From: Thermoplasmata archaeon
GTDB lineage: Archaea > Thermoplasmatota > Thermoplasmata > Lutacidiplasmatales > SKW197
DNA length: 64,000 nt
Direction: 5' to 3'
NCBI GenBank assembly: GCA_038874435.1
Contig: JAVZCK010000003.1
Location: forward strand, 97,042 to 161,041
Part shown: piece after piece, positions 17,691 through 26,595 of the stretch
How the letters are laid out: every line of letters starts with the position of its first letter
Numbering within the stretch: position 1 is the stretch's first letter
Made by a program: the position numbers and the translations under genes
The notes under the pieces: model-generated
Seen by the model: only the letters and a program-made list of their open reading frames with translations
Database searches by the model: none
Told to the model about the DNA's origin: nothing

Positions 17691-20369
17691 CTACTTAAGC
17701 AATTCCTCGATGCTCTTTTTCATCTTCTCCACATATTCTCTCCTTTCTTCTAGCATCTTCTCTTTTCTCTTCACATCTTCTATCATTGCCTCTACTTCTG
17801 CCTCTCGCTTTGCAATCTGCTTTTCCCGCTGTTTAATCTCCTTTTCAATTTTTTCAAGTTCCTTTTCCCTGTTAGTCAATTGAGCACTCGCTTCCTCCAG
17901 TTCCTTTTCCCGCTTCGCAATTTTTTCTCGTTCAGACCGTAGCATCGCTTCAACAGAAGCCATTCCCTCCTTTTCCTGCTTCTTCAACTTCATTTCAAGA
18001 AGCTCAATCTGTTTTTCCCGTTCCTTCAAACTCTCCATTTCCTCCGCTATTTTTTTCTTTATCTCCTTTTCCAGTTGCTCCTCTTTTTCTGCAAGTTCTT
18101 CCTCCTTCTTTGTGAGCTCCCTCTCCTTCTTAGCCAGTTCATTTTTCTCCTTTCTTAGGGCTTCGTCAACTCTCTTCTTAATCTCTGCATCTGCATCAGC
18201 AAGTTTCTGCATCTCCTCCTGCAACCTCTTCCATACCTCAGCCAGCTCCGCCTTTTCAGAGAGCACTTTTGCTCGTAGTTCCTCAAGCTTCTCATCTTTT
18301 TCCGCCACCTCTTTTCTTTTCACATCAAGTTCTCTCTCCAGATTTCTAATCTGGTTTTCCCTTGCTTCTAGCTCCTTAGCCCGTTTCCGCAAGTCATTTT
18401 CAAGTTCTTCCTTTTCTTTGGCTAGAAGTTCTTTTTCCTCCCGTATTTTTGTGAGAATTTCCTCATTTCTCCGCTGTTCCATTGTTTTTGCATACTTCAT
18501 CAGAGCAATAGCTGCCTGTTTTATCTCATCAAGCTCTGCCTCTTTTTTCTCAAATTCCTCCTCAAGAATTTTTTCACGTTGGAGAAGCTCGTTATACTTC
18601 TTTCTTTCTGATGCCAGTTGATTTTCAATTTCCTGGAGTTCGAGTTCTTTTTCGTGAATTTTTTCTGCTTCTTTAGCCAGTTCTTTCTTTTTTGCTTCTA
18701 TCTCGTTGAGGGCGCTAACTACATTCTCAGCTTCTCTGTCCAACTGCAGTTCTTTCCTGTGCAACTCCTCCTCCTTCCGTTTCAACTCAATCTGGAGAGC
18801 ATCAAGCATTGAGGTCTTTGCTGTTAACTTTTCCATTTCTTCGGCATATCTTCTTTCAAGCCCCTTAATTTCGTTTTCCTTTGATGAAATAGCTTTCAAT
18901 TTTGCGCTTATGTCCGCATCCTTCATCTCAAGCTCTCGTTTCAATTTCTCTATTTCACTTTTATCCTTGTCTAAACGTTCAGAAAGTTCTCTCAATCTTC
19001 TATCTTCTGCTTCAAGCCGTGCAGTTTCCCGTTCTATGTTTCTCCAGACACGATTAACTTCATCTTTCTCCATTCCAATCTTACTTTCTAGATTTTTCAG
19101 ATTTCTCTCTCGCTCTTCAAGTCCCCTCATTTTCTGCGTCACTTCTTCTGCTTCGCTTTCAAATGCCTTAATCTTCAAATCCAGTTCTCTTTTTTCCCTC
19201 CCTACCTCTTTTTCCATCTCCTCAATTTTTCTTTCCCTTGTGTCCAGTTCTTTTTCTCTTTCTTCCCACTTGCTCCTCTCTTTTTCAACCTTTATCTCCT
19301 TCTCCTTCAACTCTTCCTCCCTTTTCTTCAGCTCAGATTCCAACTTGCCTAACCTAGCTTTTTCAATTCCAATTTCCTCTTTTTCCGCATCCAGATATTT
19401 TCTTTCTTCCTCAATTTTTTCCTGCATTTCTTTTATCCTGCGTTTTTCCTCCTCCAGTTTTCCATAAGCGTTCTCCAATTCTCCCTTTGCAATTTCCACC
19501 TCACGTTCTTTGCGTTCCAGCAAGTTTTCTCGCTTCTTTAACTCTTCCAGTTTTCGATTGTACTCCTCGTTCAGTTTCTCAATCTTAAGTTCTGCATCTC
19601 TTAGGTTTCTCTCCTTCTCCTTGATTCCTCGAAATGCCTCGCTAAGTTCCTTCTCACGAGTATGAAAACTTCGTTGTTTTGTCTCTATTTCTTTCCTTGC
19701 ATTTGAAATCTCCGCCCATGCCTTTTCTACATCTGCCTCCCGCTTCTTTAATTCCTTTTCCATTTCGATTAGATTGGCACTTTCTCTTCTCATTTCGTCC
19801 AGTTCCTTTCGCTCTCTCTCAATTTTTTCTTTTTCACTTTCAACTCTCTCTTTTTCTTTCTTCAGTTCCTCTCTACCTCTATCAATTTCTGTTTTTGCTC
19901 TCTCCACTTCTTTCTTTTGCTCCTCGATTTCTCTCAAAAGATTTTCGTATTCTCCTAGCTTAGCATTCACCTCCGTTTCTTTTTCACTGAGCCTCTTTTT
20001 CTCTTCCTCAATTTTTGCCTTTTCCAACTCAATTTCTTTTTCTTTCTCGGCTAGGGTTTTCTCCACTTTTTGCACACGTTCTTTCTCATTTTCCAGTTCC
20101 ACTTCTTTCGAAGCAATCTCTTTTTCCTTCTTCGCAATCTCTTTCTCTTTTTCTTCCAGTGTTTTTTCTTTCTCACTTACCTTCTTTTCTCTTTCAACAA
20201 TCTCCTCCTTTAACTTAGCAATCGGCGAGAGTCCCATCTCTACCTTCTGCTCTTTTTTCTCTGATTCAACCTCTGGAGACTGAGTACTCTTTATGAGGCC
20301 TTTTGTAACCTCTTCTTCAGGTTTTGTCTCTTCTTCGAGTTTTGCCCTTGCTTTATCTCTGAGCCCCAT
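17691..20369 (-). CDS. Long coiled-coil protein, 892 aa
   Basis: Apart from about 50 N-terminal residues, the whole protein is a Glu/Lys/Arg/Leu heptad-type coiled coil with recurring 'EKEKEI', 'KREEEL' and 'REKELE' blocks. There is no globular domain, ATPase motif or SMC hinge. A single unbroken coil of about 840 residues would be over 100 nm long at 0.15 nm per residue. The N-terminus 'MGLRDKARAKLEE' closely matches that of the next gene upstream ('MGLRDKAKEKLAE'), suggesting a shared docking peptide. ATG 20369 is preferred to the GTG at 20378 because of that shared start and GGTGG spacing. It is probably a filament or spacer protein; no close functional assignment. Confidence 0.85.
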   Translation of the reverse strand: MGLRDKARAKLEEETKPEEEVTKGLIKSTQSPEVESEKKEQKVEMGLSPIAKLKEEIVEREKKVSEKEKTLEEKEKEIAKKEKEIASKEVELENEKERVQKVEKTLAEKEKEIELEKAKIEEEKKRLSEKETEVNAKLGEYENLLREIEEQKKEVERAKTEIDRGREELKKEKERVESEKEKIERERKELDEMRRESANLIEMEKELKKREADVEKAWAEISNARKEIETKQRSFHTREKELSEAFRGIKEKERNLRDAELKIEKLNEEYNRKLEELKKRENLLERKEREVEIAKGELENAYGKLEEEKRRIKEMQEKIEEERKYLDAEKEEIGIEKARLGKLESELKKREEELKEKEIKVEKERSKWEEREKELDTRERKIEEMEKEVGREKRELDLKIKAFESEAEEVTQKMRGLEERERNLKNLESKIGMEKDEVNRVWRNIERETARLEAEDRRLRELSERLDKDKSEIEKLKRELEMKDADISAKLKAISSKENEIKGLERRYAEEMEKLTAKTSMLDALQIELKRKEEELHRKELQLDREAENVVSALNEIEAKKKELAKEAEKIHEKELELQEIENQLASERKKYNELLQREKILEEEFEKKEAELDEIKQAAIALMKYAKTMEQRRNEEILTKIREEKELLAKEKEELENDLRKRAKELEARENQIRNLERELDVKRKEVAEKDEKLEELRAKVLSEKAELAEVWKRLQEEMQKLADADAEIKKRVDEALRKEKNELAKKERELTKKEEELAEKEEQLEKEIKKKIAEEMESLKEREKQIELLEMKLKKQEKEGMASVEAMLRSEREKIAKREKELEEASAQLTNREKELEKIEKEIKQREKQIAKREAEVEAMIEDVKRKEKMLEERREYVEKMKKSIEELLK

Positions 20370-20390
20370 TATTTCCACCTGTTAAAGGAG

Positions 20391-21134
20391 TTAAATTCCA
20401 TACATCTTCAGTACCTTTTCATACAGTCGGTAATCTGGTGATTTGGCAAACTTTTCAATCGTCTCATCTGGCAATTCACCCAGCAATTCATCAAGAACAA
20501 TCAGCAGTCTTTTTGTCTCCGCTTCTGATGTGTTCATAAGGTTCTCAAAAGCCTCCCTTGTGATTCCAAGATCAGAAAGCTCAGTTACAATTTCACCAAT
20601 TGCGGCAACGGTTTTCTCCTCCATTTTTGCAACTTCCACCATTCTTGTCCTGAGATTTTCCTCAAGTTGAGCAATGGCTTTCTCTTTTTCCTCCAATTTC
20701 TTCACTTTTTCAATTAGCTCTTGCTCCATCGCCAGGATCTTCTCTTCTTTTTCACCTACCTCTTTTGTCTTTACTGCCAGTTCCTCTTCAATTTCTCTCC
20801 TTTTTCTCTCTATCTCCTCATGGAGCTTTCTCAGCTCAGCACTTTTCGCTTCAATCTCGTTGCTTTTGTTTGCGATTTCTTTCTCCTTATTTAAAAGCTC
20901 TTCCTCCTTGGCAATCAGCTCTTTTCTCCTTGCCTCCAGTTCCTGTTTAATCTTCACAATAATCATTCTCTGCTTATCCATCTCAGAGGTATCTTTTTGT
21001 GCCACTAGTTGTGATATCTGTGTCTGAGAGGGCATCTGAGGAGGCGTTGGGATTTTTTGCATTTCCTGCTGGCTTGTGGTTTTTCCCTCCGAAATCTCAG
21101 CTAGTTTTTCCTTGGCTTTATCTCTCAAACCCAT
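20391..21134 (-). CDS. Coiled-coil protein with MGLRDKA start and LLGELPD C-terminal motif
   Basis: This 247-aa protein has a short N-terminal peptide 'MGLRDKAKEKLAE', a Gln/Pro/Thr linker, a central coiled coil (about residues 50-165) and a globular C-terminus containing 'LLGELPDETIEKFAKSPDY' followed by 'RLYEKVLKMYGI'. The N-terminal peptide matches the downstream 892-aa protein and the C-terminal module matches the upstream zinc-ribbon protein, so it could physically bridge them. ATG 21134 is chosen over TTG 21140 for the GGAGAGGA ribosome site and 2-nt spacing from the upstream stop. No enzymatic motif. Confidence 0.82.
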   Translation of the reverse strand: MGLRDKAKEKLAEISEGKTTSQQEMQKIPTPPQMPSQTQISQLVAQKDTSEMDKQRMIIVKIKQELEARRKELIAKEEELLNKEKEIANKSNEIEAKSAELRKLHEEIERKRREIEEELAVKTKEVGEKEEKILAMEQELIEKVKKLEEKEKAIAQLEENLRTRMVEVAKMEEKTVAAIGEIVTELSDLGITREAFENLMNTSEAETKRLLIVLDELLGELPDETIEKFAKSPDYRLYEKVLKMYGI

Positions 21135-21136
21135 CT

Positions 21137-22261
21137 TCAATCCTCTCCTACTTTATATTTATCCAGAATTTTTTCATACAATTTGAATTTTTCAGATTTT
21201 GCAAACTCTTCAATTTTGTTATCTGGCAATTCTCCTAAGAGGTCATCTAAGGTCTTAAGCATCGTGCGAAGTTCTTCAATTTCTTCGTCAGTAACTGCCA
21301 TTTTCTTCAGTTTTTCATTTTCAGTGGTGAGTTCAGCAATCTGGCTCTTCAGTTTTTCAATCTCCTCTTCTGCCTTCTTTGTTGCCTTCTTTACCCGTTT
21401 CTCAGTTTCCTCGTCCAGCTCTTTTTTCACCTTAAAAAGTTCTGCCTGCACCTGTTTCTGAGCTGCAAGCCAGTCCTTCTTGGAGATTTTGCCTCCTGAG
21501 GTTTGCGTCGCCTTAGAAATTGTCTCTTCCATAGCAGTTTGCATTTTTGTAAAATCGAGATACTGGTCGATAACGCTATTTATACATTCTATGTTTTCAT
21601 TCAGGAGGGATACGATTTCAACTAGAAATTTATCCTTTTCAATCTGACCACCTATCTTTGTCTCAGCTACAGAAGAAATTGTTTCTATGAATGTAGCCAG
21701 TGCGTCTTTCAGAGTTCCCTGAGGCAGTGTGTCTATCTTTTCCTTCAACTTCGCAATGTCTGTTTCAAGAATTTTCGAAAATTGTTTTCTTAATTCATCA
21801 GGAATCACTATTGACTTCACTTCAACTTCCTGCTCTTTTTCTAGTTCTTTTTCAACTTCTAGCTTTGTGTCACGCGGTTTTTCCACCTTTTCCGCATGCT
21901 GGGTAGTTTCGTCCACAACGCCAGCAACTGCCTTTATCACTTCCAGTGCCTTAGTGCGTTCCTCAATGTCTTCTGGGGTCTCTTTTTCCACTTTTTTTCC
22001 GAGGTCAAGCAATTTCAGAAGAAATTCTTCATCTACTGCTGTGCTGTCTTTGGTTCTAGTCTCCCGCAACACCTTGCCGCAGTACTCACATATTGTAGCG
22101 TATCTATCGACTACTTTTCCGCAGTAGGGGCATTCAATGCCTTCCTTTTCCACTTCCAGCAGAGAGAGACAGACCTCACACCGGTTATCTTTCTGTTTTA
22201 CTTCCGATTTGCACGAAGAACAGACGATTCTGCCATCAGGCAGATAGGCCTTAAACACCAT
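21137..22261 (-). CDS. Double zinc-ribbon coiled-coil protein
   Basis: This 374-aa protein begins with two zinc ribbons: Cys14/17 with Cys28/31 and Cys44/47 with Cys58/61. An acidic linker, a region with helical segments (about 140-245) and a coiled coil (about 260-330) follow, then the C-terminal module 'LLGELPDNKIEEFAKSEKF' with 'LYEKILDKY'. That C-terminal module recurs in the next gene downstream. It is the first gene of the minus-strand block and has an A/T-rich promoter (ATTATAAAC complement) near 22283-22295. It may be an adaptor or assembly factor for the coiled-coil/giant-repeat proteins; this is inferred from gene order and shared motifs only. Confidence 0.82.
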   Translation of the reverse strand: MVFKAYLPDGRIVCSSCKSEVKQKDNRCEVCLSLLEVEKEGIECPYCGKVVDRYATICEYCGKVLRETRTKDSTAVDEEFLLKLLDLGKKVEKETPEDIEERTKALEVIKAVAGVVDETTQHAEKVEKPRDTKLEVEKELEKEQEVEVKSIVIPDELRKQFSKILETDIAKLKEKIDTLPQGTLKDALATFIETISSVAETKIGGQIEKDKFLVEIVSLLNENIECINSVIDQYLDFTKMQTAMEETISKATQTSGGKISKKDWLAAQKQVQAELFKVKKELDEETEKRVKKATKKAEEEIEKLKSQIAELTTENEKLKKMAVTDEEIEELRTMLKTLDDLLGELPDNKIEEFAKSEKFKLYEKILDKYKVGED

Positions 22262-22427
22262 TTGAACACTGTATTAAACATCAGATTATAAACTTTGCTG
22301 AACATTCTGTAAGTAGAATAGGGTGCAATGGAGCGAAGACCCAGTGTCAACGAAAGAAAACAGGTCTATACCAATGTGGGAGATGTCAATAGAAAACCTA
22401 AAATCCCCCAACCTGTTCCCTGCATCT

Positions 22428-23219
22428 ATGGAACAGATAAAGGCAAAAATTGGCGTGATTGGTGGTTCAGGCCTCTACGATTCTGGTCTTTTCACACCAG
22501 AGGAAACACTGAAAATCTCAACACCATATGGAGCGCCCTCATCAAATGTAGAGATTGGAAAAATAGAAAATGTAAGGGTAGCGTTTCTTGCAAGGCATGG
22601 AAAGGGGCATGTGATACCAGCCCACAAAGTGAATTACAGAGCAAACATCTGGGCGTTGAAGTCCGTTGGTGTGGAGAGAATTTATTCCATCCAAACAGTT
22701 GGCTCACTGAAGATGGAAATGGAGCCAGGTCATCTTGTTGTTCCAGACCAGTTCATAGATTTCACAAAGAAGCGAGATTACTCATTTTACGATGGTGGCA
22801 GAACCTACCACATCTCGATGGCAGACCCATTCTGCGGTGAACTTCGCAAACTGCTCTGGAGCACAGCGGAAAAGCTTGGAATAAAGGTTCATCAAGCGGG
22901 AACTTATGTTTGCATAGAAGGTCCTAGATTTTCCACCAGGGCAGAGAGCAAGATGTTCAAGAACTTTGCAGACATCATTGGTATGACGCTTGTGCCAGAA
23001 GCCCAGCTTGCCAGAGAGCTTGAGATCTGCTATGCAAGTTTATGCCAGATTACTGATTATGATGTCTGGGCTGAGAAGCCAGTGGATGCCCATGAGATTA
23101 TTTCCACGATGCAGAAAAACATAGCCAGCATAAAGAAGATTCTCTCAGTATGTGTGCCCGCCACACCAGAGCAACGCTCATGCGAATGTAAGAATGCCCT
23201 TGAGTTTGCGGGAGTGTAG
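22428..23219 (+). CDS. mtnP: 5'-methylthioadenosine phosphorylase
   Basis: A purine nucleoside phosphorylase-family enzyme (about 263 aa) splitting methylthioadenosine to adenine and methylthioribose-1-phosphate in methionine salvage. The N-terminus 'AKIGVIGGSGLYDSG' is the family phosphate-binding loop; 'FLARHGKGHVIPAHKVNYRA' and 'CIEGPRFSTRAESKMF' are further signatures. The start was set at ATG 22428, close to the conserved beta strand; the frame is open to GTG 22323, and ATG 22383 is also possible. It probably forms an operon with the zinc-ribbon gene 11 nt downstream. Confidence 0.92.
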   Translation: MEQIKAKIGVIGGSGLYDSGLFTPEETLKISTPYGAPSSNVEIGKIENVRVAFLARHGKGHVIPAHKVNYRANIWALKSVGVERIYSIQTVGSLKMEMEPGHLVVPDQFIDFTKKRDYSFYDGGRTYHISMADPFCGELRKLLWSTAEKLGIKVHQAGTYVCIEGPRFSTRAESKMFKNFADIIGMTLVPEAQLARELEICYASLCQITDYDVWAEKPVDAHEIISTMQKNIASIKKILSVCVPATPEQRSCECKNALEFAGV

Positions 23220-23230
23220 GGGGCGTCTAA

Positions 23231-23383
23231 ATGCTGGTCACCTGCCCCAAATGTGGTTTCAAGTTTGACACAAGTTACGGTAGAAGTTTTGCCTGCAAGG
23301 GTTGTGCATCTGCAACATTTGGGGATTGCGGATATGTGAAATGTCCTAAGTGTGGACATGAATTTCCAAAAACAAAAATGTGA
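23231..23383 (+). CDS. Small zinc-ribbon protein, 50 aa
   Basis: A complete 50-codon gene begins at ATG 23231 after a G-rich ribosome site (GGGGG). It has 'CPKCGFKFD' and 'CPKCGHEFPK' knuckles with three extra cysteines between ('CKGCA', 'GDCGY'), enough for two zinc sites. It resembles the small Cys-rich proteins seen beside archaeal iron-transport (Feo) genes, but none is present here. It is probably co-transcribed with mtnP. A role in binding nucleic acid or metal is possible but unproven. Confidence 0.72.
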   Translation: MLVTCPKCGFKFDTSYGRSFACKGCASATFGDCGYVKCPKCGHEFPKTKM

Positions 23384-23419
23384 AAAAATAAAATTTAAGA
23401 TGGGGAAAAAGGTAGAAAT

Positions 23420-24154
23420 ATGGCACTTGAGAATGTTCTACTTAGTGCTTTGCTATGCTTTATTATCGGAGTAATTGCATACTGGAAGCATGTGCTGGAT
23501 TTTGAGGGCACGATCACTGCGTTCCTTGTGGGTTTTCCAATTGGTATTGCGAGCATTCCTTGGCTTGCCCTGCTTCTACTCTTCCTCATTGCCAGTTTCG
23601 GCGCAACAAAGTTCAAATTTGAGACCAAGAAAAAACTGGGTGTTCAGGAGGGAAAAAGGGGAGAGCGGAGCTGGAGGAATGTGCTTGCAAATGGCGTTGT
23701 CCCGATGTTTCTTGGGGTTGCCTATTCATTCGGCTTACCAGAAATACGCGAAGCCATTGTGTTCATGTATCTCACCGCCCTGGCTGTCGCTGCTTCAGAC
23801 ACACTTGCAAGCGAAATTGGAGTGCTTTCTGACAGGGTTTACCTAATAACAAATTTTAAGCGGGTGAAGCAGGGCACAAATGGAGGTATTTCTTTGCTTG
23901 GTGAACTCTGGGCGTTTAATGGAAGCTTGTTTGTATCTGTTGTGGGGCTTGGTTTCCTTGCTTTGTTCGGTGAAATAGAGTTCAACTTGCTTAATCTACT
24001 TTTGATTTCAGGATTGGGTTTCTTAGGGTGCCAGCTTGACAGTTTGTTTGGTGCAGTGCTTGAGAACAAGAGGTTGCTAACAAAAGGCACAAATAATCTT
24101 CTCTCTATCGGGTGCACGATAATAATTGCGGTGGTGATACTGTGGCTGATTTAG
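23420..24154 (+). CDS. DUF92 integral membrane protein (VTE6-like)
   Basis: A 244-aa polytopic membrane protein with about six hydrophobic segments and the DUF92 hallmarks: 'LDFEGTITAFLVGFPIGI' near the N-terminus, a basic loop 'KKKLGVQEGKRGERSWRN' and 'AASDTLASEIGVLS'. Plant members (VTE6) are phytyl-phosphate kinases, so the archaeal enzyme may phosphorylate an isoprenyl phosphate in lipid salvage; that function is extrapolated. It starts at ATG 23420 after GGTAGAAAT. Its 3' end overlaps the next gene. Confidence 0.85.
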   Translation: MALENVLLSALLCFIIGVIAYWKHVLDFEGTITAFLVGFPIGIASIPWLALLLLFLIASFGATKFKFETKKKLGVQEGKRGERSWRNVLANGVVPMFLGVAYSFGLPEIREAIVFMYLTALAVAASDTLASEIGVLSDRVYLITNFKRVKQGTNGGISLLGELWAFNGSLFVSVVGLGFLALFGEIEFNLLNLLLISGLGFLGCQLDSLFGAVLENKRLLTKGTNNLLSIGCTIIIAVVILWLI

Positions 24155-25374
24155 GAAAGATGCTGATTGTAATTTGCGATGGGCTTGGAGACAGGCCAGT
24201 GAAAGAGTTCAAAGGGAAAACCCCCCTCCAGGTAGCGAAGAGACCAGCAATTAATAAACTTGCGAGTAGCGGAATCTGCGGGATGATGTATCCGATTGAT
24301 GTTGGTGTGAGAGCTGGCAGCGATACTTCTCATCTTGCAATTCTGGGATACGACCCTTATAAACTTTACACTGGCAGGGGCCCATATGAGGCAGCTGGTG
24401 TCGGGCTTGAAGTCAGGGGTGGCGATGTTGCCTTCAGATGCAATTTCTCAACAGTTGATGAGAACTTAGTTGTTAAAGATAGGAGAGCAGGTAGAATCAA
24501 GGAGAGGACTAACGAAATTGCAAGAGCACTGGATGGCATGGAAATAGAGGGTGTGAAAGTGCTATTCAAGGAGTCAATAGAGCATCGGGCTGTTCTGGTT
24601 TTGCGAGGCGATGGCTTGAGTCCCTACATTACGGATGCAGACCCACATGGAGAAAACAAGAAGGTAAGTGAGGTGAAGGCCCTGAAGCCAGAAGCAGAAC
24701 TTACTGCAAGAGTGGTAAACAAGTTTGTGAATGAGAGCTATAGAATTTTAAAAGAGCATCCTGTGAACAAAGAGAGAATTGCGAAGGGTTTGCCCCCAGC
24801 TAACATCGTGTTGCCAAGGGGTGCAGGAATTGTGCCTCACATACCAAAAGTGGGAGAACTGTACCACATAAAAGGGGCTGCAATAACTGGAATTGCACTT
24901 GTGAAAGGAGTGTGCAGAGTTGCTGGTCTTGATATTATAGATGTGAAAGGGGCTACAGGAGGTCTGGATACGGACATGATGGCAAAGGCAGAAGCGGTGG
25001 TGAAGGCACTGGACGCCTATGACCTTGTGTTTGTCAACATTAAAGCCCCTGACATTTGTGGACATGATGGCAACGCTAAAGAGAAAGTAAAAGTGATTGA
25101 AAGGATTGATGCCGCCCTCGATTACATACTGAAGAATGCAAACCAGAACTATGTAATCGCCCTAACTGCAGACCACACGACACCAGTAAGTGTTAAAGAC
25201 CACACTGGAGATGCTGTGCCTCTCGCAATCTGTGGAGAGGGTGTTCGGAAAGACAGTGTGAGAGCGTTCGACGAGATTAGTTGTGCAAGAGGAGGATTGG
25301 GCACAATTCTTGGAAAGAATTTGTTGCCATTGCTGCTTCAGCTAACTGCACGTTCGGAAAAATTCGGAAGCTGA
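24142..25374 (+). CDS. apgM: Cofactor-independent phosphoglycerate mutase, archaeal ApgM type
   Basis: An alkaline-phosphatase-superfamily enzyme (about 410 aa) interconverting 3- and 2-phosphoglycerate in glycolysis/gluconeogenesis. Signatures are 'LIVICDGLGDRPV' at the N-terminus, the nucleophile region 'RAGSDTSHLAILGYDP', 'NIKAPDICGHDGN' and 'ALTADHTTPVSVKDHTGD', which supply the two-metal ligands. GTG 24142 is preferred because GGTGGTGA lies about 4 nt upstream; ATG 24160 is the alternative. The frame overlaps the DUF92 gene by 13 nt. Confidence 0.93.
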   Translation: MADLGKMLIVICDGLGDRPVKEFKGKTPLQVAKRPAINKLASSGICGMMYPIDVGVRAGSDTSHLAILGYDPYKLYTGRGPYEAAGVGLEVRGGDVAFRCNFSTVDENLVVKDRRAGRIKERTNEIARALDGMEIEGVKVLFKESIEHRAVLVLRGDGLSPYITDADPHGENKKVSEVKALKPEAELTARVVNKFVNESYRILKEHPVNKERIAKGLPPANIVLPRGAGIVPHIPKVGELYHIKGAAITGIALVKGVCRVAGLDIIDVKGATGGLDTDMMAKAEAVVKALDAYDLVFVNIKAPDICGHDGNAKEKVKVIERIDAALDYILKNANQNYVIALTADHTTPVSVKDHTGDAVPLAICGEGVRKDSVRAFDEISCARGGLGTILGKNLLPLLLQLTARSEKFGS

Positions 25375-25378
25375 GATT

Positions 25379-26536
25379 TTGGATAAAACAAACAATATAA
25401 ACTTTATTTACTATAGTTATACATTTTTTAGTTATCTTTTCATGTTCTCACCGATATGGATTATTTTTCTTCTTAACCATAATTTTACGATGGTGGAGAT
25501 TGGAATTATAGATGCAATTTACTGGCTAGCATTGTTTGTGTTTCAGATTCCTGCAGGGCTGTTATCCGATAAGTATCCGAGAATTTACATAATGGCAATT
25601 AGTTCGCTTCTTGTAGGAGTTGCAATTATTGTTTTTTCGTTTCCGTTTTCATTTTGGATCGTGGTGTTCTCTTATGTGCTCTGGGCTGCAGGTGTGGCAA
25701 TGAAGAATGTCGGCGATGCTGCCTGGCTCTTTGATTACATGTATACAGTTGGTGAACAGAATAAATTTACAAAGGTTTATGGGTATGGATGGGCAATTTC
25801 GGAGGTAGCAATTGGAGTAGGTGCAATATTGGGAGGTTACCTTGGAAATCACTTTTCTCTTCAGTTTCCAATTTTGCTTAGTGGGATAATAATTCTATTC
25901 TCGGCAATCCTACCTTTTCAACTTCCCTGCTCTTCTACAATTCATAGAAAAGAAAATGTGATTGAAAATTTAATGCAAAGTATTAAAATTCTGAGAAATA
26001 ACAGAAAGCTCTACATTTTACTCCTCATTGGGGGCGTGTATGCTGCATTTGATGGTGTTTTTATTATATTAAAGCAACCATTTATGTATTTTATTGGATT
26101 TACGGTGGATCAGATTGGTTTGATTTACCTTATATTTACTTTCGTGGGTGCATTTGCGTCTTTTACGATGTACAAATTGGAAAAGGCAATGGGTAAACAG
26201 ATCCTGGTTCTAGTTGGCCTTCTTCCTCTCTTGAGCGTAGTGGTGATGGTGGTTGTGCCTGGGCTTCTAGCTGTGACTGGTGTGATTATGGTTGGATTTA
26301 CTACTGGTCTTACAATGCCTTTGATGGTTTATTATGTGAACTTAGAGGTACCTTCTGAGAAGCGAGGTGTGATGCTCAGCTACATTAGCGTGATTTATAC
26401 GGCTATTTTGATACCACTTTCACCGCTCTGTGGTTTTCTAGCGGATATTTCACTTCAGCTTGCAATAGTTTCCTTAGTTTGCCTCTGTATTCCGCTTCTG
26501 GTGCTTGTGGTTGTCGCCTATAAAAAGAGGAGATAG
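25379..26536 (+). CDS. Major facilitator superfamily transporter
   Basis: This 385-aa protein has about 12 hydrophobic helices and the MFS loop-2 motif ('GLLSDKYPRIYI', matching G-x-x-x-D-R/K-x-x-x). The second half repeats the layout with a weaker loop after 'FASFTMYKLEKAMGKQ'. It starts at TTG 25379, five bases after the ApgM stop, with no obvious ribosome site; codon use is more A/T-rich than its neighbours. The substrate cannot be inferred. Confidence 0.82.
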   Translation: MDKTNNINFIYYSYTFFSYLFMFSPIWIIFLLNHNFTMVEIGIIDAIYWLALFVFQIPAGLLSDKYPRIYIMAISSLLVGVAIIVFSFPFSFWIVVFSYVLWAAGVAMKNVGDAAWLFDYMYTVGEQNKFTKVYGYGWAISEVAIGVGAILGGYLGNHFSLQFPILLSGIIILFSAILPFQLPCSSTIHRKENVIENLMQSIKILRNNRKLYILLLIGGVYAAFDGVFIILKQPFMYFIGFTVDQIGLIYLIFTFVGAFASFTMYKLEKAMGKQILVLVGLLPLLSVVVMVVVPGLLAVTGVIMVGFTTGLTMPLMVYYVNLEVPSEKRGVMLSYISVIYTAILIPLSPLCGFLADISLQLAIVSLVCLCIPLLVLVVVAYKKRR

Positions 26537-26546
26537 TTTTTTCAGG

Positions 26547-26558
26547 CCTACATGTAGG
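26547..26558. promoter_or_regulatory. Palindromic operator candidate CCTACATGTAGG, copy 1
   Basis: A perfect 12-bp palindrome ends about 5 nt before the TATA box of the radC gene. The same core recurs at 62936-62951, again just upstream of a TATA box. Dyad symmetry beside the core promoter suggests a dimeric regulator site. Confidence 0.5.
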
Positions 26559-26562
26559 GATT

Positions 26563-26573
26563 GCTTTTAAATT
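26563..26573 (+). promoter_or_regulatory. TATA box of the radC gene
   Basis: GCTTTTAAATTC is centred about 27 nt above ATG 26596, implying a leaderless mRNA. Confidence 0.55.
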
Positions 26574-26595
26574 CAGGGTTGAGGTAATGTGAATC

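Noticed and set aside
18112..20283. Ser/Phe-rich plus-strand frames opposite the coiled-coil genes
   Set aside because: Antisense translations of Glu/Lys codons; typical shadows.
22328..22840. 170-codon frame at the start of mtnP
   Set aside because: Shadow of the phosphorylase gene, whose protein is clearly conserved.
23057..23359. Minus-strand 100-codon frame over mtnP and the zinc-ribbon gene
   Set aside because: Antisense to two well-supported genes; no recognisable domain.
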